NCBI RefSeq assembly: GCF_900111005.1
Contig: NZ_FOFV01000004.1
Span: 372,001 to 436,000, forward strand
Origin: Lentzea albida
GTDB lineage: Bacteria > Actinomycetota > Actinomycetes > Mycobacteriales > Pseudonocardiaceae
Direction: 5' to 3'
Length of the DNA: 64,000 nucleotides
Program-made: the position numbers and the translations under genes
In this document: positions 1 through 13,300 of the stretch, piece after piece
Numbering within the stretch: position 1 is the stretch's first letter
Layout of the letters: every line of letters begins with the position of its first letter
The notes under the pieces: model-generated
The model's database searches: none
What the model was told of the DNA's origin: nothing
Seen by the model: only the letters and a program-made list of their open reading frames with translations

Positions 1-97
1 TGACGCGACGCACCTTCATGGGGGTGTCGCGAACGTAACGAGCCCGAGCCACGGCGCGCGGAAACTCCGCTGCCTCAGCGTCCTTACGGGCGTTCAT
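1..97 (-). CDS. rplV: 50S ribosomal protein L22, N-terminal part
   Basis: Only the first 32 codons lie in the window and the gene runs off the left edge. The start is the ATG at 95-97. The visible N-terminus (MNARKDAEAAEFPRAVARA, then RYVRDTPMKVRRV) is typical of actinobacterial L22, which lines the peptide exit tunnel. It follows rpsS by 34 bases on the same strand, the standard S10-operon order. Confidence 0.93.
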   Translation of the reverse strand, partial: MNARKDAEAAEFPRAVARARYVRDTPMKVRRV

Positions 98-131
98 CGC
101 TGCTTTTCCCTTGCTCTTCTCAGTTCGGCGC

Positions 132-413
132 CTAGCGGCGACGAGACTTCCGGTCGTCCTTGATGTGGCCCTTGAAGGTGCGGGTCGGGGCGAACTCGCC
201 CAGCTTGTGCCCGACCATGGCCTCGGTCACGAACACCGGGACGTGCTTGCGACCGTCGTGCACCGCGATGGTGTGGCCGAGCATGTCCGGGATGATCGTG
301 GACCGGCGGGACCACGTCTTGATGACGGTCTTCTTGCCCGCTTCGTTCTGAACGTCCACCTTCTTGAGCAGGTGGTCGTCGACGAAGGGACCCTTCTTAA
401 GGCTGCGAGGCAT
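132..413 (-). CDS. rpsS: 30S ribosomal protein S19
   Basis: A 93-residue protein of normal S19 length. It begins [15 protein letters not shown] and carries the conserved [17 protein letters not shown] and the [13 protein letters not shown] stretch near the end, with the usual basic C-terminus. S19 sits in the head of the small subunit with S13 and contacts 16S rRNA. It lies between rplB and rplV in the S10 operon, 18 bases after the rplB stop, so the genes are almost certainly co-transcribed. Confidence 0.97.
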   Translation of the reverse strand: MPRSLKKGPFVDDHLLKKVDVQNEAGKKTVIKTWSRRSTIIPDMLGHTIAVHDGRKHVPVFVTEAMVGHKLGEFAPTRTFKGHIKDDRKSRRR

Positions 414-431
414 CCTTCACTCCCTCCCTGC

Positions 432-1265
432 TCAGCGCTTCTTACCGGTGCGACGACGCCGGACGATGAGCTTGTCGCTTGGCTTGCGGCGGCGGGTACG
501 ACCCTCGGGCTTACCAGCCGGGTTGACCGGGTGGCGACCACCGGAGGTCTTACCTTCACCACCACCGTGCGGGTGGTCGACCGGGTTCATGGCGACACCG
601 CGGACGGTGGGCTTCTTGCCCTTCCACCGCATGCGGCCGGCCTTGCCCCAGTTGATGTTCTGGTGCTCGGCGTTGCCGACGGCGCCCAGCGTGGCGCGGC
701 AGCGCACGTCCACGTTGCGGATCTCGCCCGAGGGCATCCGCAGCTGGGCGTACGGGCCGTCCTTCGCCACGAGCTGGACCGAGGCACCGGCCGAGCGGGC
801 GATCTTCGCGCCACCGCCGGGGCGGAGCTCGATCGCGTGGATCACGGAGCCGACCGGGATGTTGCGCAGCGGCAGGTTGTTGCCCGGCTTGATGTCGGCC
901 TTGGGGCCGTTCTCAACCGTGTCACCCTGCTTGAGCTTGTCCGGGGCGATGATGTAGCGCTTCTCGCCGTCCGCGTAGTGCAGCAGCGCGATGCGAGCGG
1001 TGCGGTTGGGGTCGTACTCGATGTGAGCGACCTTGGCCGGCACGCCGTCCTTGTCGTTGCGACGGAAGTCGATCAGGCGGTAAGCCCGCTTGTGACCGCC
1101 ACCCTTGTGCCGCGTGGTGATCTTGCCCGAGGCGTTGCGGCCACCCAGCTTGTGCAGCGGGCGGATCAGCGACTTCTCCGGAGTCGACCGAGTGATCTCG
1201 GCGAAGTCGGAGACGCTCGCACCGCGACGACCGGGAGTCGTCGGCTTGTACTTGCGAATGCCCAT
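432..1265 (-). CDS. rplB: 50S ribosomal protein L2
   Basis: 277 residues, the usual length for L2, starting [16 protein letters not shown]2 binds 23S rRNA at the subunit interface and is needed for peptidyl transferase activity. The C-terminal [16 protein letters not shown] motif, which includes the histidine close to the peptidyl transferase centre, is intact. It follows rplW by 19 bases in the S10 operon. Confidence 0.97.
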   Translation of the reverse strand: MGIRKYKPTTPGRRGASVSDFAEITRSTPEKSLIRPLHKLGGRNASGKITTRHKGGGHKRAYRLIDFRRNDKDGVPAKVAHIEYDPNRTARIALLHYADGEKRYIIAPDKLKQGDTVENGPKADIKPGNNLPLRNIPVGSVIHAIELRPGGGAKIARSAGASVQLVAKDGPYAQLRMPSGEIRNVDVRCRATLGAVGNAEHQNINWGKAGRMRWKGKKPTVRGVAMNPVDHPHGGGEGKTSGGRHPVNPAGKPEGRTRRRKPSDKLIVRRRRTGKKR

Positions 1266-1284
1266 CTCTACGCAGTCCTCGTCA

Positions 1285-1584
1285 TCAGGCGGCAGGGCCG
1301 CCGAAGATCTCGATCGCCTTGCTGTCAGCCGACAGCGTCACGATCGCGCGCTTCGTGTCCTTGCGCTTGCCGAACCCGGTGCGGGTGCGCTTGCGCTTGC
1401 CCTGCCGGTTGATGGTGTTGACGCTGACGACCTTCACGCCGAAGACCTTCTCCACGGCGATCTTGATCTGGGTCTTGTTCGAACCCGGCGCCACCAGGAA
1501 GGTGTACTTGTTCTCCTCGAGCAGCCCGTAGGACTTCTCGGAGATCACCGGCGCGAGCAAGATGTCCCTGTGGTCGGGGATCAC
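1285..1584 (-). CDS. rplW: 50S ribosomal protein L23
   Basis: A longer frame is open upstream, but L23 should begin at the GTG at 1582-1584 ([17 protein letters not shown] follows). This gives 99 residues, the normal size. The start overlaps the rplD stop as GTGA and has a GAGGAGG ribosome site. L23 lies at the exit-tunnel mouth and docks trigger factor and SRP. The upstream extension overlaps the end of rplD in another frame and is rejected. Confidence 0.96.
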   Translation of the reverse strand: MIPDHRDILLAPVISEKSYGLLEENKYTFLVAPGSNKTQIKIAVEKVFGVKVVSVNTINRQGKRKRTRTGFGKRKDTKRAIVTLSADSKAIEIFGGPAA

Positions 1585-2267
1585 TTGGAACCCTCCTCGT
1601 CCACGACAGTCGCCGTGGCCTCGGCCGAGCCCGAGCCCGACTGGGCCTTGCTGGCGAGGAACACGTCGAGCGAGTCCTTGGTGAACACCACGTCGTCGTT
1701 GACGAGCACGTCGTAGGTGTTGAGCTGGTCGGGCGCGATCACGTGCACGTGCTGCAGGTTGCGCACGCTGACCCACGAGACCTCGTCGGTGCGGTTGAGC
1801 ACCACGAGGACGCGACGGGCCTGGGTGACCGACTCCAGGACCTTGCGCGCGGTCTTGGTCGACGGGGTGTCCCCGTCCACCAGGCCGGACACGACGTGGA
1901 CCTGGTTGGCGCGGGCCCGGTCGGAGAGGGCGCCACGCAGAGCGGCGGCCTTCATCTTCTTGGGCGTCCGCTGCGAGTAGTCACGCGGCTGCGGGCCGTG
2001 GACGACGCCACCGCCGGCGAACTGCGGCGCACGCGTCGAACCCTGGCGGGCGCGACCGGTGCCCTTCTGGCGGTACGGCTTCTTGCCACCACCGGACACC
2101 TCGCCGCGGGTCTTCGTGGCGTGCGTGCCCTGGCGCGCGGCGGCCTGCTGGGCCACGACGACCTGGTGCAGCAGCGCGACGTTCGCCTGCGCGTCGAAAA
2201 CAGCCGAGGGGAGCTCGACCGTGCCGGCGGACTTGCCGTCCGGGGTGCGGATCTCAACAGTCGACAT
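1581..2267 (-). CDS. rplD: 50S ribosomal protein L4
   Basis: 228 residues. It carries the L4 hallmarks: [20 protein letters not shown] followed by [16 protein letters not shown], the exit-tunnel loop of L4. The ATG overlaps the rplC stop (TGATG), implying translational coupling. The acidic/serine-rich tail (after about residue 205) is longer than in E. coli L4 but common in actinomycetes. Confidence 0.96.
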   Translation of the reverse strand: MSTVEIRTPDGKSAGTVELPSAVFDAQANVALLHQVVVAQQAAARQGTHATKTRGEVSGGGKKPYRQKGTGRARQGSTRAPQFAGGGVVHGPQPRDYSQRTPKKMKAAALRGALSDRARANQVHVVSGLVDGDTPSTKTARKVLESVTQARRVLVVLNRTDEVSWVSVRNLQHVHVIAPDQLNTYDVLVNDDVVFTKDSLDVFLASKAQSGSGSAEATATVVDEEGSK

Positions 2268-2917
2268 CAGGCACCACCCTTCGCGGCAGTCCGGACGAAC
2301 ACCAGACCACCCTTGGGGCCGGGAACAGCGCCCTTGATGAGCAGCAGGCCGTTCTCGGCATCGATCTTGTGCACCTTCAGGTTCTGGGTCGTGACGCGCA
2401 CGTGGCCCATGCGGCCGGCCATGCGCAGACCCTTGAAGACGCGACCAGGCGTGGCGCAGCCACCGATGGAACCCGGCGAGCGGTGCTTGCGCTGGGTGCC
2501 GTGGCTGGAGCCGAGGCCCTTGAAGTTGTGGCGCTTCATGACACCTGCGGTGCCCTTGCCCTTGCTGGTGCCGGTGATGTCGACAACAGCGCCGGCCTCG
2601 AACACCTCAGCGGTGATCTCCTGGCCGACCTCGTACTCGCTGGCGTCGACCGTGCGCAGCTCCACCAGGTGGCGACGGGGCGTGACCCCGGCCTTGGCGA
2701 AGTGGCCCGCGACGGGCTTGTTGACCTTGCGCGGGTCAATCGCGCCGGCCGCCAGCTGGACGGCGGTGTAGCCGTCCTTCTCCTCGGTGCGAACCTGGGT
2801 CACGACATTGGGCTCAGCCTTGACGACGGTCACCGGGACGACCCGGTTGTTCTCGTCGAAGACCTGAGTCATGCCGAGCTTGGTGCCCAGGATGCCCTTC
2901 ATCTGCCTGTCAGACAT
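2267..2917 (-). CDS. rplC: 50S ribosomal protein L3
   Basis: 216 residues when started at the ATG at 2915-2917 ([20 protein letters not shown]), with a GGAGAG ribosome site ten bases upstream. An in-frame start 24 bases earlier would add eight residues with no family support. L3 binds 23S rRNA early in assembly. The conserved [20 protein letters not shown] stretch, where the glutamine methylation site of the family lies, is present. Confidence 0.96.
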   Translation of the reverse strand: MSDRQMKGILGTKLGMTQVFDENNRVVPVTVVKAEPNVVTQVRTEEKDGYTAVQLAAGAIDPRKVNKPVAGHFAKAGVTPRRHLVELRTVDASEYEVGQEITAEVFEAGAVVDITGTSKGKGTAGVMKRHNFKGLGSSHGTQRKHRSPGSIGGCATPGRVFKGLRMAGRMGHVRVTTQNLKVHKIDAENGLLLIKGAVPGPKGGLVFVRTAAKGGA

Positions 2918-2944
2918 TGGTCCGTTACTCTCCGCGCCCAACGC

Positions 2945-3250
2945 TTACTGGATGTTGACGTCGACACTGGCCGGCAGGTCGATGCGCATGAGCGCGTCCA
3001 CCGTCTTCGGCGTCGGGTCGAGGATGTCGATCAGCCGCTTGTGCGTGCGCATCTCGAAGTGCTCGCGCGAGTCCTTGTACTTGTGCGGCGAGCGGATGAC
3101 GCAGTACACGTTCTTCTCAGTGGGCAGCGGCACCGGTCCGACGACCCGAGCGCCGGTGCGCGTCACGGTCTCCACGATCTTGCGCGCAGACGCGTCGATC
3201 GCTTCGTGGTCGTAGGCCTTGAGCCGGATGCGGATCTTTTGTCCCGCCAT
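2945..3250 (-). CDS. rpsJ: 30S ribosomal protein S10 (NusE)
   Basis: 101 residues, beginning [19 protein letters not shown], the standard S10 N-terminus. It includes the [19 protein letters not shown] loop. S10 is part of the 30S head and also acts as NusE, linking NusG to the ribosome. It is the first gene of the S10 operon, and the long non-coding stretch upstream must hold the operon leader and promoter. Confidence 0.97.
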   Translation of the reverse strand: MAGQKIRIRLKAYDHEAIDASARKIVETVTRTGARVVGPVPLPTEKNVYCVIRSPHKYKDSREHFEMRTHKRLIDILDPTPKTVDALMRIDLPASVDVNIQ

Positions 3251-3770
3251 GATGGCTTGCCGTTCCTCTGCTTCTCGTTACCGCTGCGGTGCGGTGCCTC
3301 GGATGAGGCCTGTTACAGCCTCTTGGCGCGCTCCGCCCCTGTTGAAGTGTCATGGTGCCCGGTCCACGCGGTCGGGCGTGTCGCGCCCGGTGCGCATACC
3401 GGTCCCACTCAAGGTCTCCCCGGTGGGATTGGGCCTACCACAGCCCTTGCACCCTGATGCCCATCTCCGCAAGGAGGCGTTCACTAACAGGGCGCGGACG
3501 CTCGATCGAAACTTCCGGACACGCACGAGGCGAACCCGGCCCTTCATCGAGCAACCCGTAAAGGATGCCACACGGGCGGGAGGCGATCCAAATCGGGGTG
3601 GGTGACTTGGAGCCAGATCACGTCCGGATCTTGGCCGGTGAGCCGCCACCTCTGTCGCGTGTGGAGGGTCGGGTCGATCGGTTCCGTTGTCCGGCAACAG
3701 GATCCCCGGAATGCCCCCACGGCCGCGCGTCCAGGGGTGAGCTGACGCACATTTCGCCGTTCAACGACGA
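3251..3770. other. non-coding gap between tuf and the S10 operon
   Basis: About 520 bases with no credible gene. Short frames on both strands have no recognisable family, no good ribosome site and no neighbour logic. The S10 operon leader and promoter should lie here on the minus strand, but I could not pick a convincing -35/-10 pair by eye. Confidence 0.6.
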
Positions 3771-3803
3771 AGGCCGGGCCAACGAAGATCGTTGGCCCGG
3801 CCT
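3771..3803 (-). terminator. hairpin terminator after tuf
   Basis: A perfect 13-bp stem (AGGCCGGGCCAAC with its complement) closes a seven-base loop, 24 bases past the tuf stop codon. The downstream side is not strongly T-rich, as usual in high-GC actinomycetes. It would end the str operon transcript. Confidence 0.75.
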
Positions 3804-3827
3804 GTCGCCGAACTGGGTCGAGCTAGG

Positions 3828-5021
<1,194 letters not shown>

Positions 5022-5051
5022 TGGATTGTCCTCCTGGACTTCTTTTTGCTG

Positions 5052-5083
5052 GTCCGGCGGGCATCTGTGGCCACCCGCCGGAC
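5052..5083 (-). other. hairpin in the tuf leader
   Basis: Ten-base arms (GTCCGGCGGG and CCCGCCGGAC) around a 12-base loop lie 31 bases before the tuf start, within the fusA-tuf gap. There is no T-tract, so it is more likely an RNA processing or leader structure than a terminator. Its function is not known. Confidence 0.4.
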
Positions 5084-5168
5084 TTACACGTCAGGGTCTA
5101 AAAGTAGCGGACCCCAGGGATCACCCCCGGAGAGCCCGCGATGGAACTGCGGTGCTCCGGTTGGGGAA

Positions 5169-7271
<2,103 letters not shown>

Positions 7272-7349
7272 GGGTCTTTCCCCTGTCTTGAGCTTGTGAG
7301 CTCACTAGGGCTGGGAGCGCCCGGCCTGTCGTCCAGGCCGGGCGTCACA

Positions 7350-7820
7350 TCACCAGCGGTAGTGGGCGAAGGCCTTGTTGGACTCGGCCATCTTGTGCGT
7401 GTCCTCACGGCGCTTGACGCTCGCACCGAGACCGTTGCTCGCATCGAGCAGCTCGTTCATCAGACGCTCGACCATGGTCTTCTCACGGCGCTGCCGGGAG
7501 AAGGTGATCAGCCAGCGCAGCGCCAGCGTGGTGGAGCGGCCGGGCTTCACCTCGACCGGGACCTGGTAGGTCGCGCCACCGACGCGGCGGCTCTTGACCT
7601 CGAGGGCCGGCTTGACGTTGTCGAGCGCGCGCTTCAGCGTGACGACCGGGTCGGTGCCGGTCTTCTCGCGAGCACCCTCGAGCGCTTCGTAGACGATCTT
7701 CTCGGCCACCGAGCGCTTGCCGTCGACCAGCACCTTGTTGATGAGCTGGGTCACCAGCGGCGAGCTGTAGACCGGGTCGGAGATCAGCGGCCGCCTGGGG
7801 GCCGGTCCCTTGCGGGGCAT
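7350..7820 (-). CDS. rpsG: 30S ribosomal protein S7
   Basis: 156 residues from the ATG at 7818-7820 ([18 protein letters not shown]), the exact usual S7 length. An upstream in-frame extension overlaps rpsL and is rejected. S7 nucleates assembly of the 30S head and lies near the E-site tRNA. The gene starts one base after the rpsL stop, so the two are tightly coupled. Confidence 0.97.
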   Translation of the reverse strand: MPRKGPAPRRPLISDPVYSSPLVTQLINKVLVDGKRSVAEKIVYEALEGAREKTGTDPVVTLKRALDNVKPALEVKSRRVGGATYQVPVEVKPGRSTTLALRWLITFSRQRREKTMVERLMNELLDASNGLGASVKRREDTHKMAESNKAFAHYRW

Positions 7821-7821
7821 C

Positions 7822-8196
7822 TCAGCTCTTCTCCTTCTTCGCGCCATAACGGCTGCGAGCCTGCTTGCGGTTCTTGACACCCTGGGTGTCGAGAGAGCCA
7901 CGGATGATCTTGTAACGAACACCCGGGAGGTCCTTCACACGACCACCGCGCACGAGCACCATCGAGTGCTCCTGGAGGTTGTGACCCTCACCGGGGATGT
8001 ACGCCGTGACCTCGATACCGCTGGTCAGCTTCACGCGAGCGACCTTGCGCAGTGCGGAGTTCGGCTTCTTGGGGGTGGTGGTGTAAACGCGGGTGCACAC
8101 ACCGCGCCGCTGCGGCGAGCCCTTGAGGGCCGCCGTCTTCTGCTTCGCCACCTTGTCCTGGCGGCCCTTGCGGACCAGCTGCTGGATCGTTGGCAT
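7822..8196 (-). CDS. rpsL: 30S ribosomal protein S12
   Basis: 124 residues from the ATG at 8194-8196 ([13 protein letters not shown]). S12 sits at the decoding centre. Lys43 (in [13 protein letters not shown]) and Lys88 (in [13 protein letters not shown]) are both wild type; changes there cause streptomycin resistance, so the sequence predicts the sensitive form. The longer upstream open frame runs into leader sequence and lacks family support. Confidence 0.97.
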   Translation of the reverse strand: MPTIQQLVRKGRQDKVAKQKTAALKGSPQRRGVCTRVYTTTPKKPNSALRKVARVKLTSGIEVTAYIPGEGHNLQEHSMVLVRGGRVKDLPGVRYKIIRGSLDTQGVKNRKQARSRYGAKKEKS

Positions 8197-8395
8197 TCGC
8201 CGGCTGCTTCTTCCGTCTTGCGGGGTCCCCTTGCGGTTCACCCTCGTGTTTCTTGTTCCCTCTCTGCACCCGAGGTCGGGCGTGTCGCCCGCTCCCAAGG
8301 TCCGCAGGCAACAGTTCAACTGCCCCTGCGAGTGGAGGACACCGCTGCCTCACGGGCACGCGGAGCGGCCCGACATGGGTCGGGCACGAGTAGCA

Positions 8396-8425
8396 AAGAT
8401 ACCCGCCCACGTCTACCTGGGTCAA
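8396..8425 (-). promoter_or_regulatory. likely str operon promoter
   Basis: On the minus strand TTGACC (8420-8425) and TATCTT (8396-8401) are separated by 18 bases, close to the vegetative sigma consensus. This predicts a leader of about 190 bases before rpsL. Chosen by eye, so other start sites are possible. Confidence 0.55.
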
Positions 8426-8495
8426 AACGGGGGTACCGCGTTCGGCCTTGCGCTAGACATGAGCCGCTCGATCAAGATGCCCTGGGGGAAGAGCC

Positions 8496-9014
8496 TTGTC
8501 ACGACAAACCGGCTTCGAGAAGTGGTACTTCCGCGTCATCATCACCTTCTTCGCCCTGGTGGTGTTCGGTCCGATGATCTACTTCGGCGCACGCGAGATC
8601 TGGCCGGACCCGCTGGTCGGCGAGTGCGTGAAGCAGGTCGACCACGCGGCGGCCGACCTGACGTTCGAGGAGGTCAGGTGCAGCGCCGCCGGGCGGAGCA
8701 ACAGGTCGACGGGCAGGGAGTTCGAGGTCGGGGCGATCGCGTCGACCTGCCCGCCCGGCGACTACACGGCGGTGCCGCGGGGTGACGAGAAGACCTGTTA
8801 CCTGCCCGCCCTGAGCGTCGGCGTGTGCTACACCACCAAGCAGTTCCGCAACACGGACCGGCCGGTCCACGTACGAGTCGACTGCAAGCAGCCCGGCGCG
8901 CTCCGGTCGGAGGACATCGTCCAGGACGTGTCCGACAAGGCGAGGTGCAAGAATCCGGCCATGTCGCTCGCGTTCTCCGAGCCCGCCCGCACCGTCTGCC
9001 TGGCGAAGGCGTGA
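8496..9014 (+). CDS. membrane-anchored LppU-like cysteine-rich protein
   Basis: 172 residues from a TTG start with a GGGGGAAGA ribosome site just upstream. One hydrophobic helix (about residues 12-32) would anchor the protein, with the rest outside. The exported part begins with a VGECVKQVD motif and has several spaced cysteines (ECV, RCS, STCPPGDY, TCYLPA, GVCYT, DCKQPG, ARCKN, TVCLA), suggesting disulphides. The pattern resembles actinobacterial LppU/SCO3897-type proteins of unknown function. The stop overlaps the start of the next gene, a clear paralogue. Confidence 0.7.
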   Translation: MSRQTGFEKWYFRVIITFFALVVFGPMIYFGAREIWPDPLVGECVKQVDHAAADLTFEEVRCSAAGRSNRSTGREFEVGAIASTCPPGDYTAVPRGDEKTCYLPALSVGVCYTTKQFRNTDRPVHVRVDCKQPGALRSEDIVQDVSDKARCKNPAMSLAFSEPARTVCLAKA

Positions 9015-9460
9015 GAACCGCCACTCTGCTCGCCGCCCTCGTCCTCACCCTGGCCGGCTGTTCCGGCTGGCACGAGCAGGCGGGCGTCGGTGAATGCGCG
9101 AAGCAGGTCGACGTCGGCAACACGAACGTCGACATGGCCGAAGTGGACTGTTCGTCCGCTGACGCCATGTACCGCGTGTCCTCCCGTGAGCGACGCACGA
9201 TGTGCCCGACCGGCGACTACCTGACCGAGTCCTCGGGCCGGTCGCGCACCAACGGCAAGACGCGCCTCTGCTACGTCCTCAACGTGCAGGAGGGCGACTG
9301 TCTCAAAGCGGTGAACCAGTACTTCGAACGGGTGGCGTGCGGTACTGGGACGCGCAAGGTCACCAAAGTCGTCGACGGCAAGTCGGACAGGGCGCTGTGC
9401 AACGGTGATGACGCGAAGACGTACTCGCAGCCGGTGAAGACGATCTGCATCACCAACTGA
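9011..9460 (+). CDS. LppU-like lipoprotein, paralogue of the preceding gene
   Basis: 149 residues from the GTG at 9011, which overlaps the previous stop (GTGA). The N-terminus is a lipoprotein signal with lipobox LAGC, so Cys17 should be lipidated. The mature part repeats the VGECAKQVD, MCPTGDYL, LCYVL, DCLKA, ALCNG and TICIT pattern of its neighbour. The two therefore form a tandem duplication with different membrane anchors. Function unknown; a longer open frame upstream only shadows the first gene. Confidence 0.75.
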   Translation: MRTATLLAALVLTLAGCSGWHEQAGVGECAKQVDVGNTNVDMAEVDCSSADAMYRVSSRERRTMCPTGDYLTESSGRSRTNGKTRLCYVLNVQEGDCLKAVNQYFERVACGTGTRKVTKVVDGKSDRALCNGDDAKTYSQPVKTICITN

Positions 9461-9505
9461 GCCGTTCGGCCGACGCGGTCTGCGGGCGTTCGCTACGTTC
9501 CCCTG

Positions 9506-10063
9506 GTGCTCGATGACGATCAGCTAGCCGCTCGTAACGCAGAGTTGCGCGGCACCCTCGACAACCTCATGCGGGAGCTCAAGGACCGCACGGACGGGTT
9601 GCGCGACGCGCAGGCGGCGATCGCGGCCATGTCCGGGGTGGCGTCCTCCCCCGACGGCAACGTCGTGGTCACCGTGGACTCGACGGGTGTGCTGGACAAG
9701 CTCGAGCTCAGGCCGCGCGCGTTCGACCGGGTGACACCCGAACAGCTGGCGCAGACGATCACCCAGGTCACCCGCCGCGCCGCTCAGGACGTGCGCGAGC
9801 GGGTCAACGCCCACATGGCCCCGCTGACCTCGGAAGAGGGCGTCATCGACCTGCCCGACGTCGTGCCGGGAGCGCCTTCGCTCAAGGACATCTTCAAGGT
9901 CGAGCAGCGCGACGAGCCGGTGCCACCTCCCCCGCCGTCCGATGAGGACTTCGGTTCCTCGGTGCTGCGCAAGGAGGTCCGTCCGGTGCAGCGCGCGGCC
10001 GGCACCGGCGAGGACGAGGACTTCGGGGGCAACTCGATCATGGGCAGGGGGAACGGCTGGTGA
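9506..10063 (+). CDS. YbaB/EbfC-family protein in a WXG100 locus
   Basis: 185 residues from the GTG at 9506. The first ~110 residues fit the YbaB/EbfC fold: an N-terminal helix (ELRGTLDNLMRELKDRT), then GNVVVTVDSTGVLDKLEL strands and a helical end. YbaB proteins are small nucleoid-associated DNA-binding proteins. In actinomycetes longer versions sit in front of WXG100-type genes, as here. The C-terminal tail is proline- and acid-rich. Its stop overlaps the start of the next gene. Confidence 0.8.
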   Translation: MLDDDQLAARNAELRGTLDNLMRELKDRTDGLRDAQAAIAAMSGVASSPDGNVVVTVDSTGVLDKLELRPRAFDRVTPEQLAQTITQVTRRAAQDVRERVNAHMAPLTSEEGVIDLPDVVPGAPSLKDIFKVEQRDEPVPPPPPSDEDFGSSVLRKEVRPVQRAAGTGEDEDFGGNSIMGRGNGW

Positions 10064-10374
10064 CGTCCGGGGGCCGCACGTGGATGGAGGCCGCCGGGGT
10101 GCGCTCGGCGGCGGCGAAGATGGCGACCACGGGCGCGGACATGGCCACCAACGCGGCGGCGCTGGCCCGCGGCCTCGACGCGGAAGGTCACTGCTGGGGT
10201 GGCGACGAGGCGGGCCAGAAGTTCGGCACCGACTACGTCCCCGCGTCCGACGCGGTCCGCAAGGTGATGGCGGAGGTCGCGAAGACGTTGCAGGACATCG
10301 GGAAGAACCTCGAGGAGTCCGCGAACCTGATGGAACAGCAGGACCGGTTCAACGCACGCGGGATCAGCGGCTAG
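10060..10374 (+). CDS. WXG100-like small secreted helical protein
   Basis: 104 residues from a GTG that overlaps the upstream stop. It is predicted all-helical, with a WGG turn (CWGGDEAGQKFGTDY, about residues 46-60) between two helices, the layout of WXG100/ESX substrates. These form helical hairpins exported by type VII secretion, often as partners of a larger substrate. It lies between the YbaB-like gene and the large toxin-like gene, so it is probably the latter's secretion partner. Confidence 0.75.
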   Translation: MTSGGRTWMEAAGVRSAAAKMATTGADMATNAAALARGLDAEGHCWGGDEAGQKFGTDYVPASDAVRKVMAEVAKTLQDIGKNLEESANLMEQQDRFNARGISG

Positions 10375-10395
10375 CAGTCTGGGGGATTGCTGCAC

Positions 10396-13300
10396 ATGGG
10401 CATCGAGATGCCCGCCGAGGTCCGCTGGCTCCTGCCGATCGTGGTGGGCGACAGCTGGCCGGAAGGCGACGAAACGGCGCTGCAACGCCTCTCCGAGGTC
10501 TGGAAGCAGGCCGCCACCGACGTGGACGACGCCATGCGTGAGGCCGAGGACGCCGTCAGGCAGGCGGCGTCCAACATGGACGGTGAGGCCGCCGAGGCGT
10601 TCAAGAGGTACTGGGAGAAGTTCGTCAAGGGCGAGGAAGCCACCCTCCCCAAGATGAAGGACGTCTCCGAGAAGCTGGCGACGGCCTGCCGCAACTGCGC
10701 GATGCAGATCGAGTACGCCAAGCTCTCCATCATCATCGCCCTGGTCATCCTGGCCATCCAGATCGCCGCGATGATCGCGTCCGCCGTCGTCTCGTTCGGC
10801 GCCTCGACCGCGGGCATCGTCCCGGCCCAGCTCGCCACCAGGGCGGGCGTCCAGATCGTCTTCCGCCGACTCGTCCAGCAGCTCATGCAGCAGGTGGGCC
10901 GCAACCTCATCGGCAAACTGGCCCTCCAGGTGGGCATCGAGGTGGCCACCTCGGTCGCCACCGACCTTTCCGTCCAGGGCATCCAGCTCGCCAAGGGCAC
11001 CCGCGACTCCCTGGACACGTCGATGACCCTCGACGCCGCCAAGTCGGGCCTCATCTCCGGCGTCGTCGGTGCGGGCGTGGGCGCCGGCGCGGGCAAGGCG
11101 TTCGGCGACGGCGTGGGCGACTCGATCGGCCGCTCCATCGGCCGCAACGCCGCCGAGGAAGCCGTGATCGGCGCCGGCTCGGCCCTCGCCGAGGGCGCGC
11201 TGAGCGAGGAGGGCGTCCAGGTCAAGGACGTCCTGTTCGGCGCGACCTCGGGCGCGGTGAGCGGCTCGGTCACGGGCACCAAGACGGGCATCGAGGGCAT
11301 GAACGCCGGCATCTCGGTCCCCACCGCGGGCGACATGCCGAGCCCGGCCGCGCCACCGCGGCCAGACGTCGCCCCACGCCCGGACGGCCCGCCCCCGACC
11401 GCTGCGCCAGGCGCCCCGGAACCCGAGGCCGCGACACGCCGTGCCGGCGACGCGACGAACACCTCCTACGCGGCCCCGCCGACCGAGCAACCGCAGCACC
11501 GCGCCACCCCGGACCCGGCTCCGGCGTCCTCCTCGCAACCGCAGGGCTTCAGCCAGTCCCCCGGTCAGACGCCGGGCCAGTCCGCACCGGCCGCGGCTCC
11601 GCCGGCGTCGAACGCCCCGGCAGCGCCGCGCACCTCGATGCCGTCGGCACAGTCGATGGGCGGCGGGAGCTCCTCCCCGACCAGCCCGGCTTCGCCAGGT
11701 GGCCACCCAGCGGGCGGAAACCCGTCATCCCCTCCCGTGGCGGGTGGTCACTCGCCGGGCGGAACCCCGTCGCCCATCAGCACCTCAGCGGCGGGTGGTC
11801 ACCCTTCCGTCGGCGGCCCCTCACCCGCCGGCAGCGCAGGCCCGAGTGGCCCAGCGCCGAGCCACAGCCCCTCTCCAACGAGCAACAGCCCGGCCTCCTC
11901 CCCGGTCGGCGCAGGCCACTCCCCAGGTCCCGCCGGCCACGCGCCCCTCCCGGGAGCCGGCAACACACCGCTCCACCACGGACCCGGTCCCAGCGCGGTC
12001 GCCCAGGGCCCGGCTCCCGGCCAGCACCCGGCCTCAACCGGCCCGAGCAGTCCCCATCCCGCAACGGGCCCGCTCTCCACCGCATCTCAGCACCGCGTCC
12101 CCGCCACCGACGCGGTGCACCAGTCGTCGCAGGCTCCCGCGGCGTTCGCCCCGTCACCGCACCGCGGACACCAGGACCCACCGCCACAACACCATCCAGC
12201 GCCGTCACCGCAGCAGCACGCCGCGCCGCAGCACAGGGTGCCCGCACAGCACCAGCCGCCGCCCGCCCACCGACGGGACGCCCGACCCCAATCGGCTCCA
12301 CCGCGACGCCTCGCAGCGCCACAGCAGCACGTCCAGCCACCGCGGCACGTCCCACCGGCCCAGCAACACCACACCGCACCCCCAGAGCCGAACGCCCGGC
12401 ACACGCCGAGCGCAGACCGGCCGCGCCCACCCGCTGCCGACACTCCCCAGCCGCCGCACCACGGCCAGACCCGCACGCCGCTGGAGGAGTTCCAGCGGCG
12501 CAGGCAGCCGGTGCCACTGCCGGACGACCTCAGGCACCTGCAGGACCACGTCCGGCACTCGCACGCCGGGCTGTCCCTGCACACCGGGGCCGGCCTGCCC
12601 CGGTTCGACTCCTCCAACGCGCACGCCCAGTCCGCCGACCTGGTCAAGCCCGATCCGAACCGCTACACGGTCGACATCCACGGGTCGGCCGACAGCGTGC
12701 GCATCGGCGACACCAAGCTCACGCCGAAGGACCTCGCCGACATCATCAGGACGAGCGGCGACTGGGACGGCGAGCAGCCGATCCGGCTGCTGTCGTGCCA
12801 GACCGGCACCACTCCGGACGGGTTCGCGGCCCGGCTCAGCGCGGAACTCGGCGTCGAGGTCGTCGCCCCCACGAAGGACGCGTGGGTCGACGACATGGGC
12901 AACGTCTTCGCGAGCTCGCGGCACCTCGACCCCAGGGCGGGCGACTTCTCGCCCGGCTGGCCTCCCAACGGCGACTGGGCGACCTACCGGCCCGACGGCA
13001 CCAGCACGAGGAGCGACCACCCGTTCGTTCCCGGGACCAGTCTGACGTGGGGTGACAGGACGCCTGCCAGGGCACCGCGCGCGTCGTACCGCGGCGAGCC
13101 GCTGCACTGGGACCGCGACGGCCGGACCAGGCCTCTCCCCGCGCCCGTCCCACCGCACCAGGTGCGCCACCAGCAGCAGCACCCGAACCAGCGCCCCGGC
13201 TACCACCCGCAGCAGGGCGTCCGGCCTGCCGCACCGCCGTTCACCCAGCCGACACGGCAGGCGGGACCACCTCCCGGTGGGCAGCCCAACCGCATGTCAC

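Noticed and set aside
3350-3697. Short open frames between rpsJ and tuf
   Set aside because: No family, ribosome site or conserved composition; leader sequence is expected here.
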